Shown: in pieces, positions 35,741 through 46,781 of the stretch
Numbering within the stretch: position 1 is the stretch's first letter
Layout of the letters: the number at the start of each line of letters is the position of its first letter
From: Mycoplasmoides pirum ATCC 25960
GTDB taxonomy: Bacteria; Bacillota_I; Bacilli_A; Mycoplasmatales; Mycoplasmoidaceae
Length of the DNA: 64,000 nucleotides
Assembly (NCBI RefSeq): GCF_000685905.1
Contig: NZ_JMKZ01000001.1
Span: 124,001 to 188,000, forward strand
Direction of reading: 5' to 3'
Position numbers and translations under genes: made by a program
Notes under the pieces: model-generated
Told to the model about the DNA's origin: nothing
The model's database searches: none
The model's input: only the letters and a program-made list of their open reading frames with translations

Positions 35741-37633
35741 ATGAAAAACAAACATTCAAATAAAAAACCTATTGTTGTTGTAGTTGGTGCAGGTCATGCT
35801 GGTTTGGAATCAGCATTTAGTGCTTCAAAAATGGGTTGTTATGTTTATTTAATAGTTTTAAAAAAAGAGTATATTGCAAATTGTCCTTGCAATCCTTCAA
35901 TTGGTGGCCCCGCAAAAGGAATAGTAACTAGAGAAATAGATGCATTGGGCGGAATGCAAGCTATAGCTGCAGATGCATGTCAATTGCAAATGAAACTTTT
36001 GAATAGTTCCAAAGGTCCGGGTGTCCAAGCTTTACGTGCGCAAATAGACAAAATTAAATACCATGAGTGGTTCTTAAAAAAAATTAATAATTCAAAAAAC
36101 ATAAAATTAATAGAAGATGAAGTAACTAAAATTGTTGTAAAAAATAATAAAGCAATTGGTGTTGAATTAAGCAGTAGAAAAATTGTTAAATCAGATGCAA
36201 CTATTCTTACTACTGGAACATACATGCAATCAGTTACATTCCAAGGTAAAAAACAAATTGCTGAAGGACCTAGTGGTTTTAAAAGAAGTCAAAATTTATC
36301 AGAAAACCTAAAAAATTTAAATTTTAAATTAATTAGATTAAAAACAGGAACTCCACCACGTATTGATAAAGATACAATTGATTATTCATCAATGAATTTA
36401 GAATTAGGTAGTGATGGCGAATATGCTTTTAGTTTTTCAACCAAAAAATTTGTGCCATTAAATAAACAATTACCTTGTTATTTAATCCATACCAATTCCA
36501 AAACGCACGATATAATTAAAAAAAATTTTAAAGATTCAGCAATGTATTCTGGTCAAATTCAAGGTATTGGCCCTAGATATTGTCCTAGCATTGAAGATAA
36601 GGTATTCAAATTTTCTGATAAGGAACGCCACCAAATTTTTTTAGAACCTGAATCATTAAAATTAAACACAATATATTTAGGTGGTTTTTCGACTTCATTT
36701 TCAAACAAAATTCAAAATCTTTTAATAAAAACCTTACCTGGATTAGAAAAATGCAAGATTATATCTTATGGTTATGCAATTGAATATGATGCCATTGATC
36801 CTTTACAACTTTTCCCAACACTTGAAACTAAATTAATTAAAAACTTATATACAGCAGGACAAATTAATGGATCTAGTGGTTATGAAGAAGCTGCAGGACA
36901 AGGAATTATGGCAGGAATAAATGCGGCCTTAAAATTACATAATAAAAAACCTTTTATTTTAAAACGCGATGAAGCTTATATAGGTGTAATGATTGATGAT
37001 TTAGTTACAAAAGGTGTTACTGAACCATATAGACTTTTAACTTCCAGAGCTGAACATCGTTTACTTTTGAGAAATGATAATGCACAAAAAAGATTAATTG
37101 ATTATGGTAAAAAATTTGGTCTAATAAGCAATAAGGTTTACAATGAATATCTTATTTCAAAAAATAAAATAAAAAAAGCTATTGAATTTTTGAAAAAAAA
37201 GAAAGTGGGAGAGTTTTCTTTTTTAAAGAAGAAAACAAATAACACAAATTTCACTTTATATCAATATTTAAAAAGACCTGAAATTAAATTAAAAAAATTA
37301 TTGTCAGATTTAAAAATTAAGAATTTTAAATTAACAAATTTAGAAATTAATATTATTGAAATAGAAATAAAATATGAAGGATATATTAAAAATCATCTAA
37401 AATCTTTAAAGAGTATTGGAAATTTACAAAATGTAGTTATTCCTGCAAATTTTAACTATAAAAACATTTTAAATTTATCTAATGAAGCAATTGATAAATT
37501 AAGTAAAATTCAACCATTAAATTTAGATCAAGCTAGTCGAATTAGTGGAATAAATTTTCCTGATATTGTTGCTATAAAAACTCATTTAGTTAAATTTTCA
37601 TCTAGAAAGAACAATAAAAATGGACAACAATAA
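35741..37633 (+). CDS. mnmG: tRNA uridine 5-carboxymethylaminomethyl modification enzyme MnmG
   Basis: A 630-residue FAD enzyme that with MnmE modifies U34 of several tRNAs. FAD-binding [14 protein letters not shown] is followed by [20 protein letters not shown], then [29 protein letters not shown], and [12 protein letters not shown], all MnmG hallmarks. The C-terminal helical domain has [13 protein letters not shown]. The ATG at 35741 fits the family start; an in-frame TTG at 35729 would add only four residues and overlap the preceding gene. It overlaps rsmG by 14 bases. Confidence 0.97.
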   Translation: MKNKHSNKKPIVVVVGAGHAGLESAFSASKMGCYVYLIVLKKEYIANCPCNPSIGGPAKGIVTREIDALGGMQAIAADACQLQMKLLNSSKGPGVQALRAQIDKIKYHEWFLKKINNSKNIKLIEDEVTKIVVKNNKAIGVELSSRKIVKSDATILTTGTYMQSVTFQGKKQIAEGPSGFKRSQNLSENLKNLNFKLIRLKTGTPPRIDKDTIDYSSMNLELGSDGEYAFSFSTKKFVPLNKQLPCYLIHTNSKTHDIIKKNFKDSAMYSGQIQGIGPRYCPSIEDKVFKFSDKERHQIFLEPESLKLNTIYLGGFSTSFSNKIQNLLIKTLPGLEKCKIISYGYAIEYDAIDPLQLFPTLETKLIKNLYTAGQINGSSGYEEAAGQGIMAGINAALKLHNKKPFILKRDEAYIGVMIDDLVTKGVTEPYRLLTSRAEHRLLLRNDNAQKRLIDYGKKFGLISNKVYNEYLISKNKIKKAIEFLKKKKVGEFSFLKKKTNNTNFTLYQYLKRPEIKLKKLLSDLKIKNFKLTNLEINIIEIEIKYEGYIKNHLKSLKSIGNLQNVVIPANFNYKNILNLSNEAIDKLSKIQPLNLDQASRISGINFPDIVAIKTHLVKFSSRKNNKNGQQ

Positions 37634-38273
37634 AAATTTATTGTTAAAAAAATATGCTAATTTAATTTTTGAATGAAATAAAAAATTTAATTTAACAGGA
37701 TTAAAAACTATTAATGATATAAATGAAGTTTTAATTGATGAAACTTTATTGTCAATAGCAAACATAAATTTTGAATTTTTAAATGTTAAAAAAATTATAG
37801 ATGTGGGTTCTGGTAGTGGTTGTCCAGGGATTTTACTTGCTATAGAAAAACCTAATATTGAAGTTACTATTATTGAATCTAACAAAAAAAAATGTAAATT
37901 TTTAGAAATTGTAAAACAAGAATTAAATATTGAAAATGTAAAAATTATTTGTTCTAGAGTAGAGGAATTAGATCATAAAATTTTTACAGAAAAATTTGAT
38001 TTAGGTATAAGTCGTGCAGTTTCTTCTATATCAATAATGAATGAATTATTATGTAGATTTATTAAAATAAATAAATTTATTTGTCATTTAAAATCTTTAA
38101 ATTTTCAAAAAGAATTAAATGATGCTGAAAAATTTTTAAATGAACTAAAATTAAAGTTTTACAATAAAATTATTGTTGCACAAATTCCTAAATTTGGTAT
38201 TAATATTTTTTATCAAAAAATAGATCAAACACCTTCAAAATATCCGAGAAGATGAAAAGAAATTAAGAAATAA
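37620..38273 (+). CDS. rsmG: 16S rRNA m7G527 methyltransferase RsmG (GidB)
   Basis: A 217-residue SAM methyltransferase of the 530-loop of 16S rRNA. The N-terminal FEWNKKFNLTG matches the family, and the SAM-binding motif I is IIDVGSGSGCPGI. VTIIESNKKKCKFL and ISRAVSS follow. UGA encodes Trp in the N-terminal motif and near the end (RRWKEIKK). The start lies inside mnmG in another frame, and the ParA-like gene begins 2 bases after the stop, so mnmG-rsmG-parA-like reads as one operon, the classical gidA-gidB-soj order. Confidence 0.95.
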
Positions 38274-38274
38274 A

Positions 38275-39033
38275 ATGCAAATTATTGGTTTTTTTAATTT
38301 AACACATAATTCTGATAAAACATTATCTGCGTTATCATTTGCAAATGCTTTGATTGCAAACGGGAATAATATTCTTTTTTTAAATATTAATTTAAATGAA
38401 AATCATAAAATTTTAGAACCTTTTTGTGTCGGAAATTTTATTGATTTTGTTAATAAAAAAAATAAATTAATGCAAATTACTACTAGATTACATTTTTTTA
38501 ATTTTGATTTAATAAATTTACTCAATACTGATTTTGAATGATTAAATAAAATGGAAGAAACATATTTAAAAACAATTATTGATAATTTTTTTAAAATGAT
38601 TGCTAATTCTAAAAAATATGATTTTGTGATAGTAAATATGTTTTCAAATTCTTTAGATAATTTAAATAAAAATTTAATAAGAAAATTAAATTATTTAATT
38701 TGTCCTACAAATGCTTCTATGGTAAATCAAGAATCTTATAATTTAATTTACAAAATAATAAAATCAGAAAATAAAAATAATTTATTTAAAAAAATTTTTA
38801 TTTTATTTACAAAATTTGAAAATTTTTCCAAAAGTACTATGCAAACTATTGATCAATTTAAAATTTCTTTTCCTTTAATGATTATCGATTATCATGTTCC
38901 TCAATTAATTCTTAAAAACAATAAAAAAGTTAATTTTTTGGAAAATGAAAAATCTTTTAATATTTGAAATACAAAAACACATTTTTTATTTTCTCAAATA
39001 GTTAATTTTTTAAAAATAGATAAAAATACTTAA
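38275..39033 (+). CDS. ParA/Soj-like protein with degenerate Walker A
   Basis: A 252-residue protein in the position where soj/parA usually follows gidB. It starts MQIIGFFNLTHNSDKTLSAL, where ParA proteins have ...NQKGGVGKTT...; the glycines are gone although Lys15-Thr16 remain. Next come a switch-like ILFLNINLN (usually LLIDLDPQ), and a region DFVIVNMFSNSL in place of the DCPP motif. The later YLICPTNASMVNQESY keeps the ParA pattern (LIPVQ..). Family membership is supported by position, length and overall pattern. ATP binding and hydrolysis are doubtful. No parB or clear parS is visible in the window. Confidence 0.7.
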
Positions 39034-39144
39034 TAACATGTAAATTTTCAAACAAATTTAAAGTATTTAAATTTCATTTGTTTTATAATATTTGAAGTAA
39101 ATTATTTAAGCTAATTTATAATGAAATAATTTAATATTTAAAAT

Positions 39145-40452
39145 ATGAAAATTTTTGATACGTATTCTCAAGAATACCAAGAAATAAAAAACAAAATTAT
39201 CAATATATATGTTTGTGGACCTACAGTGTACAACCATGTGCATTTAGGTAATATTCGACCATTAATTACATTTGATGTATTGAACCGATATTTTCAGTTT
39301 CAAAAAATTAAAGTAAATTATGTACATAATATAACTGACATTGATGACAAAATTATTAAACAAGCTGCATTTGAAAATGTTCCCGAATTAGTTTTATCTG
39401 TAAATTATGCAAATGCTTATTTAGAGATTATGAATAAATTAAATGTTATTCCCATGAAAAATCCTAAAGTTTCAGAAAATATTGAAGGAATTATTAGTTA
39501 TATAGAAAAATTAATTCAAAATCAATCAGCATATGTAGTTGATGGAAATGTATATTTTGATATCTCTTTAATACCAAATTATGGTTCTTTATCAAAAATG
39601 AAAACTGAAGATTTGCTTTCGGGCGAAAGAGTTGAAGTTAATGAAGATAAGAAAAACCCTTTAGATTTTGTTTTATGAAAAAAAACAACAGAAGGTATTG
39701 TATGAGATTCACCATGAGGTAAAGGAAGACCCGGTTGACATACCGAATGTGCTTTTTTAATAAATTCAGAATTTAATTCAGAATCCATAAATATTCATGG
39801 AGGAGGTATCGATTTAAGATTCCCTCATCATGAAAATGAAAATGCACAGCATTATGCATTATTCCATAAAAATATAACTGATAATTGAATGCATGTTGGT
39901 CATTTAAATATTGACAATCAAAAAATGTCTAAATCTACTAATAATTTTATATATGTTAAACAATTATTAGAAACATATAATTATGCAACCATTCGTTGAA
40001 TATTTTATCAAACCCATTATCGCTCACCATTAAATTTTAATAATCAAGTTTTGCAAGTTGCAGTTAAAGATATTGAAAGAATATTTTTGACACTAAATAA
40101 GAGTAAAACATTATTAATATTAGCTAATAAACCTTTACCAACAAATTTAACCACTAATACTAATTTTTTAGCAGCTATTGAAGATGATTTAAATTTTGCA
40201 AATGCAACAAAAGCTATTTGATCTTTAATTTCAAATATTAATACTTCTCAAAATAACAAAGATTATGATAAATTGATAACATTGTGTGAAGAATTAATGT
40301 GATGTTTATGAATGTATGGAATTGAACCTCAAAATATTCATAATAAATCTAATATCGATTTAATTAAACAATGAAACAACAAATTAAAAAATAAAGAATA
40401 TGATAAAGCTGATGAATTGCGAACTAAATTGATGAATAAAAAATTACTTTAA
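39145..40452 (+). CDS. cysS: Cysteinyl-tRNA synthetase
   Basis: A 435-residue class I synthetase. [18 protein letters not shown] holds the HIGH-type motif and the first zinc Cys; GWHTECAF and FPHHENE complete the zinc site. The KMSKS loop is exact ([10 protein letters not shown]). The C-terminal DALR-type helical domain is shorter than usual. Many Trp are UGA-coded, notably in the [16 protein letters not shown] block. rlmB follows 13 bases later, the same neighbour pair found in many Firmicutes. Confidence 0.97.
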
Positions 40453-40465
40453 TGTTTTTTAAATT

Positions 40466-41221
40466 ATGAGTTTTAATAAAAAAAATAATAAAAATAAAGC
40501 TTTATCTTATTTAATAGGAAAGAAAAGTGTTCTAGATGCTTTAAAAAATAATTTTCCTATTAATTTAATTTATTTATTGAAGCAAGATAAAGAAATTGAA
40601 AATCTTGCCAAAAAGAATAATATTAAAATTGAATTTCATTCTTCTACATGATTTGATAAACAAGTAGATCCTGGCGCAAAACACCAAGGAGTTGTAGCAA
40701 AAATTTCTAATGAAAATTTATTAATAAATTTAGATCAATTGATGGCACAAGTTGCTTCAAAATCTAAATCAATTATTTTGATTTTAGATGAAATTGTTAA
40801 CCCCGGAAATTTTGGTGCAATTCTTAGGACCGCGTTAGCAACAAATGTAGATGGTGTAATATTTAAAAATAATAACCAATCAGCAATAAATACCTTTGTT
40901 ATAAAAAATAGTTTAGGGGCAGCTTTTTATTTAAATTTAGTAGCTGTTTCAAATTTAAGATATGCAATTGATAAATTAAAAAATATAGGATTTTGAACTG
41001 TTGCTTCATCATTAAAAGATGATAGTCAAGATTTTAGAAAAATTAATTTAGATAAGATAGCATTAATAGTTGGTAATGAAGATAAAGGTATAAGTCCTTT
41101 AATTGTTAAAGAAGCTGACTATAGAGTAAAGATTCCTATAAATCCAAAAATTGAATCTTTAAATGTTTCGGTTGCTACAGCGATTTTATTATTTGAATAT
41201 ACCAAAAATAACATTTTTTAA
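40466..41221 (+). CDS. rlmB: SpoU-family 23S rRNA 2'-O-methyltransferase (RlmB-like)
   Basis: A 251-residue SPOUT methyltransferase. The N-terminal substrate-binding part has GKKSVLDALKNN and DPGAKHQGVVAKI. The catalytic domain has LILDEIVNPGNFGAILRTA (motif 1 with Asn and Arg), LIVGNEDKGISPL (motif 2) and KIPINPKIESLNVSVATAI (motif 3, the knotted SAM site). All three motifs are intact. RlmB modifies G2251 in E. coli, but TrmH-like paralogues look similar, so the exact target nucleotide is not certain. Confidence 0.92.
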
Positions 41222-41237
41222 TGTCAAGTAATCTATC

Positions 41238-41266
41238 TTGACACTATATGCATTATTTGCTAGAAT
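41238..41266 (+). promoter_or_regulatory. Consensus sigma-A promoter of the rpsP-trmD-rplS operon
   Basis: TTGACA (41238-41243), a 17-base spacer and TAGAAT (41261-41266), followed by rpsP at 41309. This is the best full -35/-10 match in the window. The -35 box is also the right arm of a 7-bp inverted repeat, TGTCAAG (41222-41228) with CTTGACA (41237-41243), placed at the stop of rlmB. Confidence 0.75.
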
Positions 41267-41308
41267 TTATTAGTTTATTAAACTAAATATATTTGGAGAT
41301 ATATAACA

Positions 41309-41602
41309 TTGGTTAAATTAAGATTAATGCGAACTGGAAGAAAAAGATTACCTAATTTTAGAATAGTAGCTGTTGATTCTAGAGTTAAACGTGATGGTAA
41401 ATATATTGCGTTATTAGGAAGTATGGATCCTACAACAGGTAAGTTTATATTAAATGAATCTCTTGCTATGGAATGATTAAACAAAGGCGCTCAACCAACT
41501 GACACTGTAAAATCTATCCTAAGTCAGCAAGGTGTATGATCTAAATTTATGCTTGCTAAAAACAAAAAATCACCTAAAAAACAATCTAAAAAATCTGCTT
41601 AA
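41309..41602 (+). CDS. rpsP: 30S ribosomal protein S16
   Basis: A 97-residue ribosomal protein. The start is TTG at 41309, preceded by GGAG at 41295-41298; the next Met is internal to the conserved VKLRLMRTGRKRLPNFRIVAVDSR block, so TTG is needed for a complete N-terminus. The DGKYIALLGSMDP segment and a Lys/Ser-rich tail follow. trmD starts 9 bases after the stop. rimM, which sits between rpsP and trmD in many Firmicutes, is absent here. Confidence 0.96.
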
Positions 41603-41611
41603 ATTTATTTT

Positions 41612-42313
41612 GTGAAAATAACAATATTAACTTTGTTTCCAAAGATGTTTAATTCTTTTGTTGAAACTTCAATAATTAAAAATGCAATAGCTAAAAAAAT
41701 AGTTAAGATTGAAATTATTAATTTTAGAGATTTTGCAATTGATAAACACAAAAAAGTTGATGATGTTATTTATGGCGGAAGTCCTGGAATGTTATTAATG
41801 CTTGATCCTATTGTTAAATGTTTAAAAAAAATTAAGAATAAAACATCTAAAGTTTTTTTACTTTCGCCTGAGGGAATTACATTTAATCAAGAAATGGCAT
41901 TAAATTTGTCACAAAATATTAAACATTTAATTTTGATTGCTGGTCATTACGAAGGTTTTGATTATAGAATTCATAATTATGTTGATGGAATAATTTCAAT
42001 AGGTGATTATATTTTAACGGGTGGCGAAATACCTGCAATGCTTGTTGCTGATGCAATAATTAGATTATTGCCAAATGCTATCAATTCAAATAGTTTAATA
42101 CAAGAATCTTTTAATAATTATTTATTAGATTATCCATCATACACAAAACCAGCAAAATACGATTCATATGAAGTTCCATCTATTTTGTTATCAGGCAATC
42201 ATCAAAAAATTAAAAAATTTAATAGTGAAGAACAAATTAGAATAACAAAAGAAAAACGTCCAGATTTATACAAAAAATATTTAAAATTTAAGAAAGGTTC
42301 TAACAATGAGTAA
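41612..42313 (+). CDS. trmD: tRNA (guanine-N1)-methyltransferase TrmD
   Basis: A 233-residue SPOUT enzyme that makes m1G37 and prevents frameshifting. It starts at GTG 41612 with KITILTLFPKMF, the family start. VDDVIYGGSPGMLLM and IAGHYEGFDYRI are diagnostic, and SIGDYILTGGEIPAMLVADAI forms the trefoil knot. It overlaps rplS by 8 bases. It has no UGA codon. Confidence 0.97.
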   Translation: MKITILTLFPKMFNSFVETSIIKNAIAKKIVKIEIINFRDFAIDKHKKVDDVIYGGSPGMLLMLDPIVKCLKKIKNKTSKVFLLSPEGITFNQEMALNLSQNIKHLILIAGHYEGFDYRIHNYVDGIISIGDYILTGGEIPAMLVADAIIRLLPNAINSNSLIQESFNNYLLDYPSYTKPAKYDSYEVPSILLSGNHQKIKKFNSEEQIRITKEKRPDLYKKYLKFKKGSNNE

Positions 42314-42689
42314 AACAAAAATTAATAAAAATAAAATTTTAACTAATATTGAAAATAGTCAATTAAAAAAAGATGTACCAAATTTTCAAGCAGGAGATGT
42401 GGTAGTTGTTTCAATTAAAATAATTGAAAACAAAAAAACTCGTATTCAAAAATTTGAAGGTGTAGTTTTAAGACGTCGGGGTCGTGGTATTTCTGAAACA
42501 TTTATAGTTAGAAAAGAAACTGATGGAGTTGGAATTGAAAAGAATTTTCAAGTACACAATCCAAATATTTCTATCCAATTAAAAAGAAAAGGTCATGTAA
42601 GACGTGCTTACATAAGTTACATGAGAGAACGTTCCGGAAAATCTGCTCGTATTAAAGAAAAAAATAAAAATGTTGCTAGTGCAGAATAA
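42306..42689 (+). CDS. rplS: 50S ribosomal protein L19
   Basis: A 127-residue ribosomal protein. Conserved stretches: FQAGDVVVVSIKI, RIQKFEGVVLRRRGRGISETF, VRKETDGVGIEKNFQVHNP, and VRRAYISYMRERSGKSARI near the end. Last gene of the rpsP-trmD-rplS operon. The 40-base gap to the YitT-like gene has no clear terminator, so read-through is possible. Confidence 0.97.
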   Translation: MSKTKINKNKILTNIENSQLKKDVPNFQAGDVVVVSIKIIENKKTRIQKFEGVVLRRRGRGISETFIVRKETDGVGIEKNFQVHNPNISIQLKRKGHVRRAYISYMRERSGKSARIKEKNKNVASAE

Positions 42690-42729
42690 TTTTTTAATTT
42701 AAATATAAATAGAACTTAAATTTAAAAAT

Positions 42730-44094
42730 ATGAAAAATCAAGAAGATATACAAGAAACTATTACAACTAATAACATTGAGAACAAAAAAGATTCTAATAT
42801 TCCAAATAAAAATCTTATCAATGTAAATCATGGAAAAAATGTAAAGCGAGCACATTTAACTAGTTCATTGTTACATTTTGCATCATTTTATGAATTTAAA
42901 AAAACTTGATATCGAGTTTTAATTATAGTTATTTGTGCTTTAGCGCAAGGTTTTTTATCAATATTGTTAATTCAAAATACTGGTTTATATAACTTTGGTA
43001 TATCTTCTATTACTCAAGGTTTAGCAAGAATAACATTTGTTACTTTATCACTACAAGATAACATGACTATTGATATTAATTTTGTTTATCAATTAGTTTT
43101 TTGGGTTCTTTATATTGTTATCAATATCCCTTTAATCATATTTTCTTGATTTAAAATCGGAAGAAGATTTACTTATTTAACAACTATATATTTAGTTATA
43201 ACTAATGTTTTTGGTTTTGCATTAGGTCAAATTCCAGGAATTGAAAATTTATCTTTGTTTACCAATGTAAAAGATAATGCAATTCATAATTTATTAATAA
43301 GTGCATATAATAATCAAAATTCTATATCAGATCCTATATGAAAAGAGAACATTAATAAATTGGTGAATGATCCAAATTTTATTAAAAGTTTAAATTTTAT
43401 TCCCGGAATGTGGGAAGTTTCTGGAGATGCTAGTCGTGCAATAGCATTGATGTGCTATGGCTTATTATTTTCATTAACATCTGCTTTATTCTACACAGTT
43501 ATTTTTATTGTTGGTGGTTCTTCTGGTGGCTCTGATTTTATTAGTCAATGATTTGCAATTAAAAAATATCGATCAATTGGTTCAATGTTAGTATATGTAA
43601 ATTTATTTACTTTAACTATTGGAGTATTATTAGGTTCATATGTTCCGGGAAGTTTGATTTTAGAAAGATTTCAAAACACAGGAATTCAAACTGGTGGATT
43701 TAATGATTTAAATCAACCAACATACTTAAATAATTTGGCATGAAGTGCACCATTATTCTTTTCTCCTAATATTGTTGCTACATTGTTGTCAGTTGTTATT
43801 TTTTCTCAAATAATGGATTCATGATTCCCAAGATATCGTTTGGCTAGAGTTGAAATATTTACAGACAAAACAATGGAAATTCGTGAATTGATGTTAAATG
43901 ATGAACATCCACACAGTTTATCAATTCAAGACATAATTGGTGGTTATAGTTTAGATCACAAACAAGCCATAGTGACAATTTCAATGTATATTGACATTCC
44001 TCAATTAATTAAAAAAATTAGAGAAATTGACGAACGATGTTTAGTATCTATAACTTCGATTAGAGGAATAGATGGATTTATCTATCTAAATTAA
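42730..44094 (+). CDS. YitT-family membrane protein with C-terminal DUF2179-type domain
   Basis: A 454-residue protein. A hydrophilic ~55-residue N-terminus leads into about six membrane helices, with conserved small-residue stretches such as IFIVGGSSGGSDFISQWFA, which is typical of the YitT family. The last ~85 residues (RVEIFTDKTMEIRELMLN ... VTISMYIDIPQLIKKIREID) match the soluble domain that ends these proteins. Compared with Bacillus YitT (~280 residues) it has a longer N-terminus and a ~70-residue insert between helices. Function of the family is not settled. The next gene, rbgA, starts 2 bases after the stop. Confidence 0.85.
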
Positions 44095-44095
44095 C

Positions 44096-44920
44096 ATGAG
44101 CGATTTATCTAAAATAAATTGGTTTCCAGGGCATATGAAAATTGCAACAGATGCAATTTTAAATATGAACAAACAAATTGATTTAATTTTAGAAGTTGTA
44201 GATGCTAGGGGAATTCATATTTCTAGTAATACTGATTTATTAAAATTATTACCTAATAAACCAATAGTTAAATTAGCTTTAAAAAGTGATTTATCTGATT
44301 TAAATTTAGTTAATAAATCTAATTTAATTTTTGCATCAAAATTTCAAAAAAATTTACGTAGTATTTTATTAAATAGCTTTAAACATTTAATGCATGAAAA
44401 AACATTAAAATTTAAAAATAAAGGTTTATTATTACCAAACTATAACATTGTAGTGATTGGTTTACCTAATGTTGGTAAAAGTACAATTATTAATATTCTT
44501 GCTAATAAGATAAAAGCAAAAACCGAAAACAGACCTGGTGTTACAAAATCAGTCTCAACAATTAAATTAAATGAGATGTTCAATTTAATTGACACTCCCG
44601 GGATATTGTTTAAAAAAATTGATGATTTTGAAGTTGGTGCAAAATTAACGTTGATGGGAATTATTAAAAGCAATGTTGTACCATTAGATGACATTTTATT
44701 TTTTGCATATAATTATTTAAAAACAAATTACGTTAGTTTATTAAAAGACTATATTTTAAACTTTGATTTAGATGATCAATATGAAGATTTTTTAATTAAA
44801 TTAGCAACCAAAAGAAATTTTATTTCTATTAAAAATAAATTAGATTTGCAAAAAACTGCAGAAACTTTTTTTAATAATTTAACTAATGGTAATATTGGCA
44901 AATTAAATTATGAACATTAA
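44096..44920 (+). CDS. rbgA: Ribosome biogenesis GTPase RbgA (YlqF)
   Basis: A 274-residue circularly permuted GTPase that helps finish the 50S subunit. The N-terminal WFPGHMKIATDAI is the family signature. G1 is GLPNVGKST, G2 lies in RPGVTKSV, and G3 is IDTPGIL. The G4 motif, which normally reads NKxD, is LKSD here (LALKSDLSDL), so the guanine-specificity Asn is missing. The C-terminal ribosome-binding helical domain is present. It overlaps rnhB by 11 bases, the same rbgA-rnhB pairing seen in Bacillus. Confidence 0.93.
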   Translation: MSDLSKINWFPGHMKIATDAILNMNKQIDLILEVVDARGIHISSNTDLLKLLPNKPIVKLALKSDLSDLNLVNKSNLIFASKFQKNLRSILLNSFKHLMHEKTLKFKNKGLLLPNYNIVVIGLPNVGKSTIINILANKIKAKTENRPGVTKSVSTIKLNEMFNLIDTPGILFKKIDDFEVGAKLTLMGIIKSNVVPLDDILFFAYNYLKTNYVSLLKDYILNFDLDDQYEDFLIKLATKRNFISIKNKLDLQKTAETFFNNLTNGNIGKLNYEH

Positions 44921-45530
44921 AAATAATTATTATCAATTTGATCGTGAAAATTTAAAAATAAATGAATTAGTTTTAGGTATTGATGAAGTTGGTCGTGGTT
45001 GTTGAGCAGGTAATTTAATAGTTTGTGGCGTTTTACTTAATGGGAAATATTTTAATTCCAAAATTAAAGATAGTAAATTGTTATCTTTTGATGAAAGAGA
45101 AGAAATTTTAAAAGATATTAAAACTCATAATCTTCAATATTTAATTAAATCATTTACCCCAATGCAAGTAGATAAATTTGGTCCCAAATTATCTAGTAAA
45201 ATTTTGATGACTGAAATAGTTAATGAACTTGGAGAACAAGCTTCAAAAATTTTAGTTGATTATGAAACTTTGCTAAATGCAAAATATGAATATATTTCTT
45301 TAGTTAAAGGAGATCAAAAATCTTTAGCAATCGCTTTAGCAAGTATTATTGCAAAACAATATCGAGACAATGAAATGATTAAATTAAATAAAAAATATCC
45401 AGAATATGGTTTTAAAAATCATAAAGGTTATGGAACTAAAGAACACAAATTAGCTTTAGAAAAATATGGCCCCATTTCAAAAATACATCGATTTAGCTAT
45501 AAACCAATAAAATTGGTAAAATTATTTTAG
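44910..45530 (+). CDS. rnhB: Ribonuclease HII
   Basis: A 206-residue nuclease that removes ribonucleotides from DNA. GIDEVGRGCWAGNL carries the first Asp-Glu pair; KDSKLL and the late KGDQKSLAIALASIIAKQYRD are conserved. The glycine-rich turn, usually GRGPLAGPV, has Cys-Trp in place of Pro-Leu, with the Trp UGA-coded. The C-terminal YPEYGFKNHKGYGTKEH and GPISKIHRFSY match the family. The start overlaps rbgA. Confidence 0.94.
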
Positions 45531-45554
45531 TAAAATACAACAAATTTTTTAAAA

Positions 45555-46778
<1,224 letters not shown>

Positions 46779-46781
46779 AAT

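Noticed and set aside
39034-39144. Chromosome origin next to mnmG-rsmG-parA-like
   Set aside because: The gap is only 111 bases, without recognisable DnaA boxes, and dnaA/dnaN are not adjacent.
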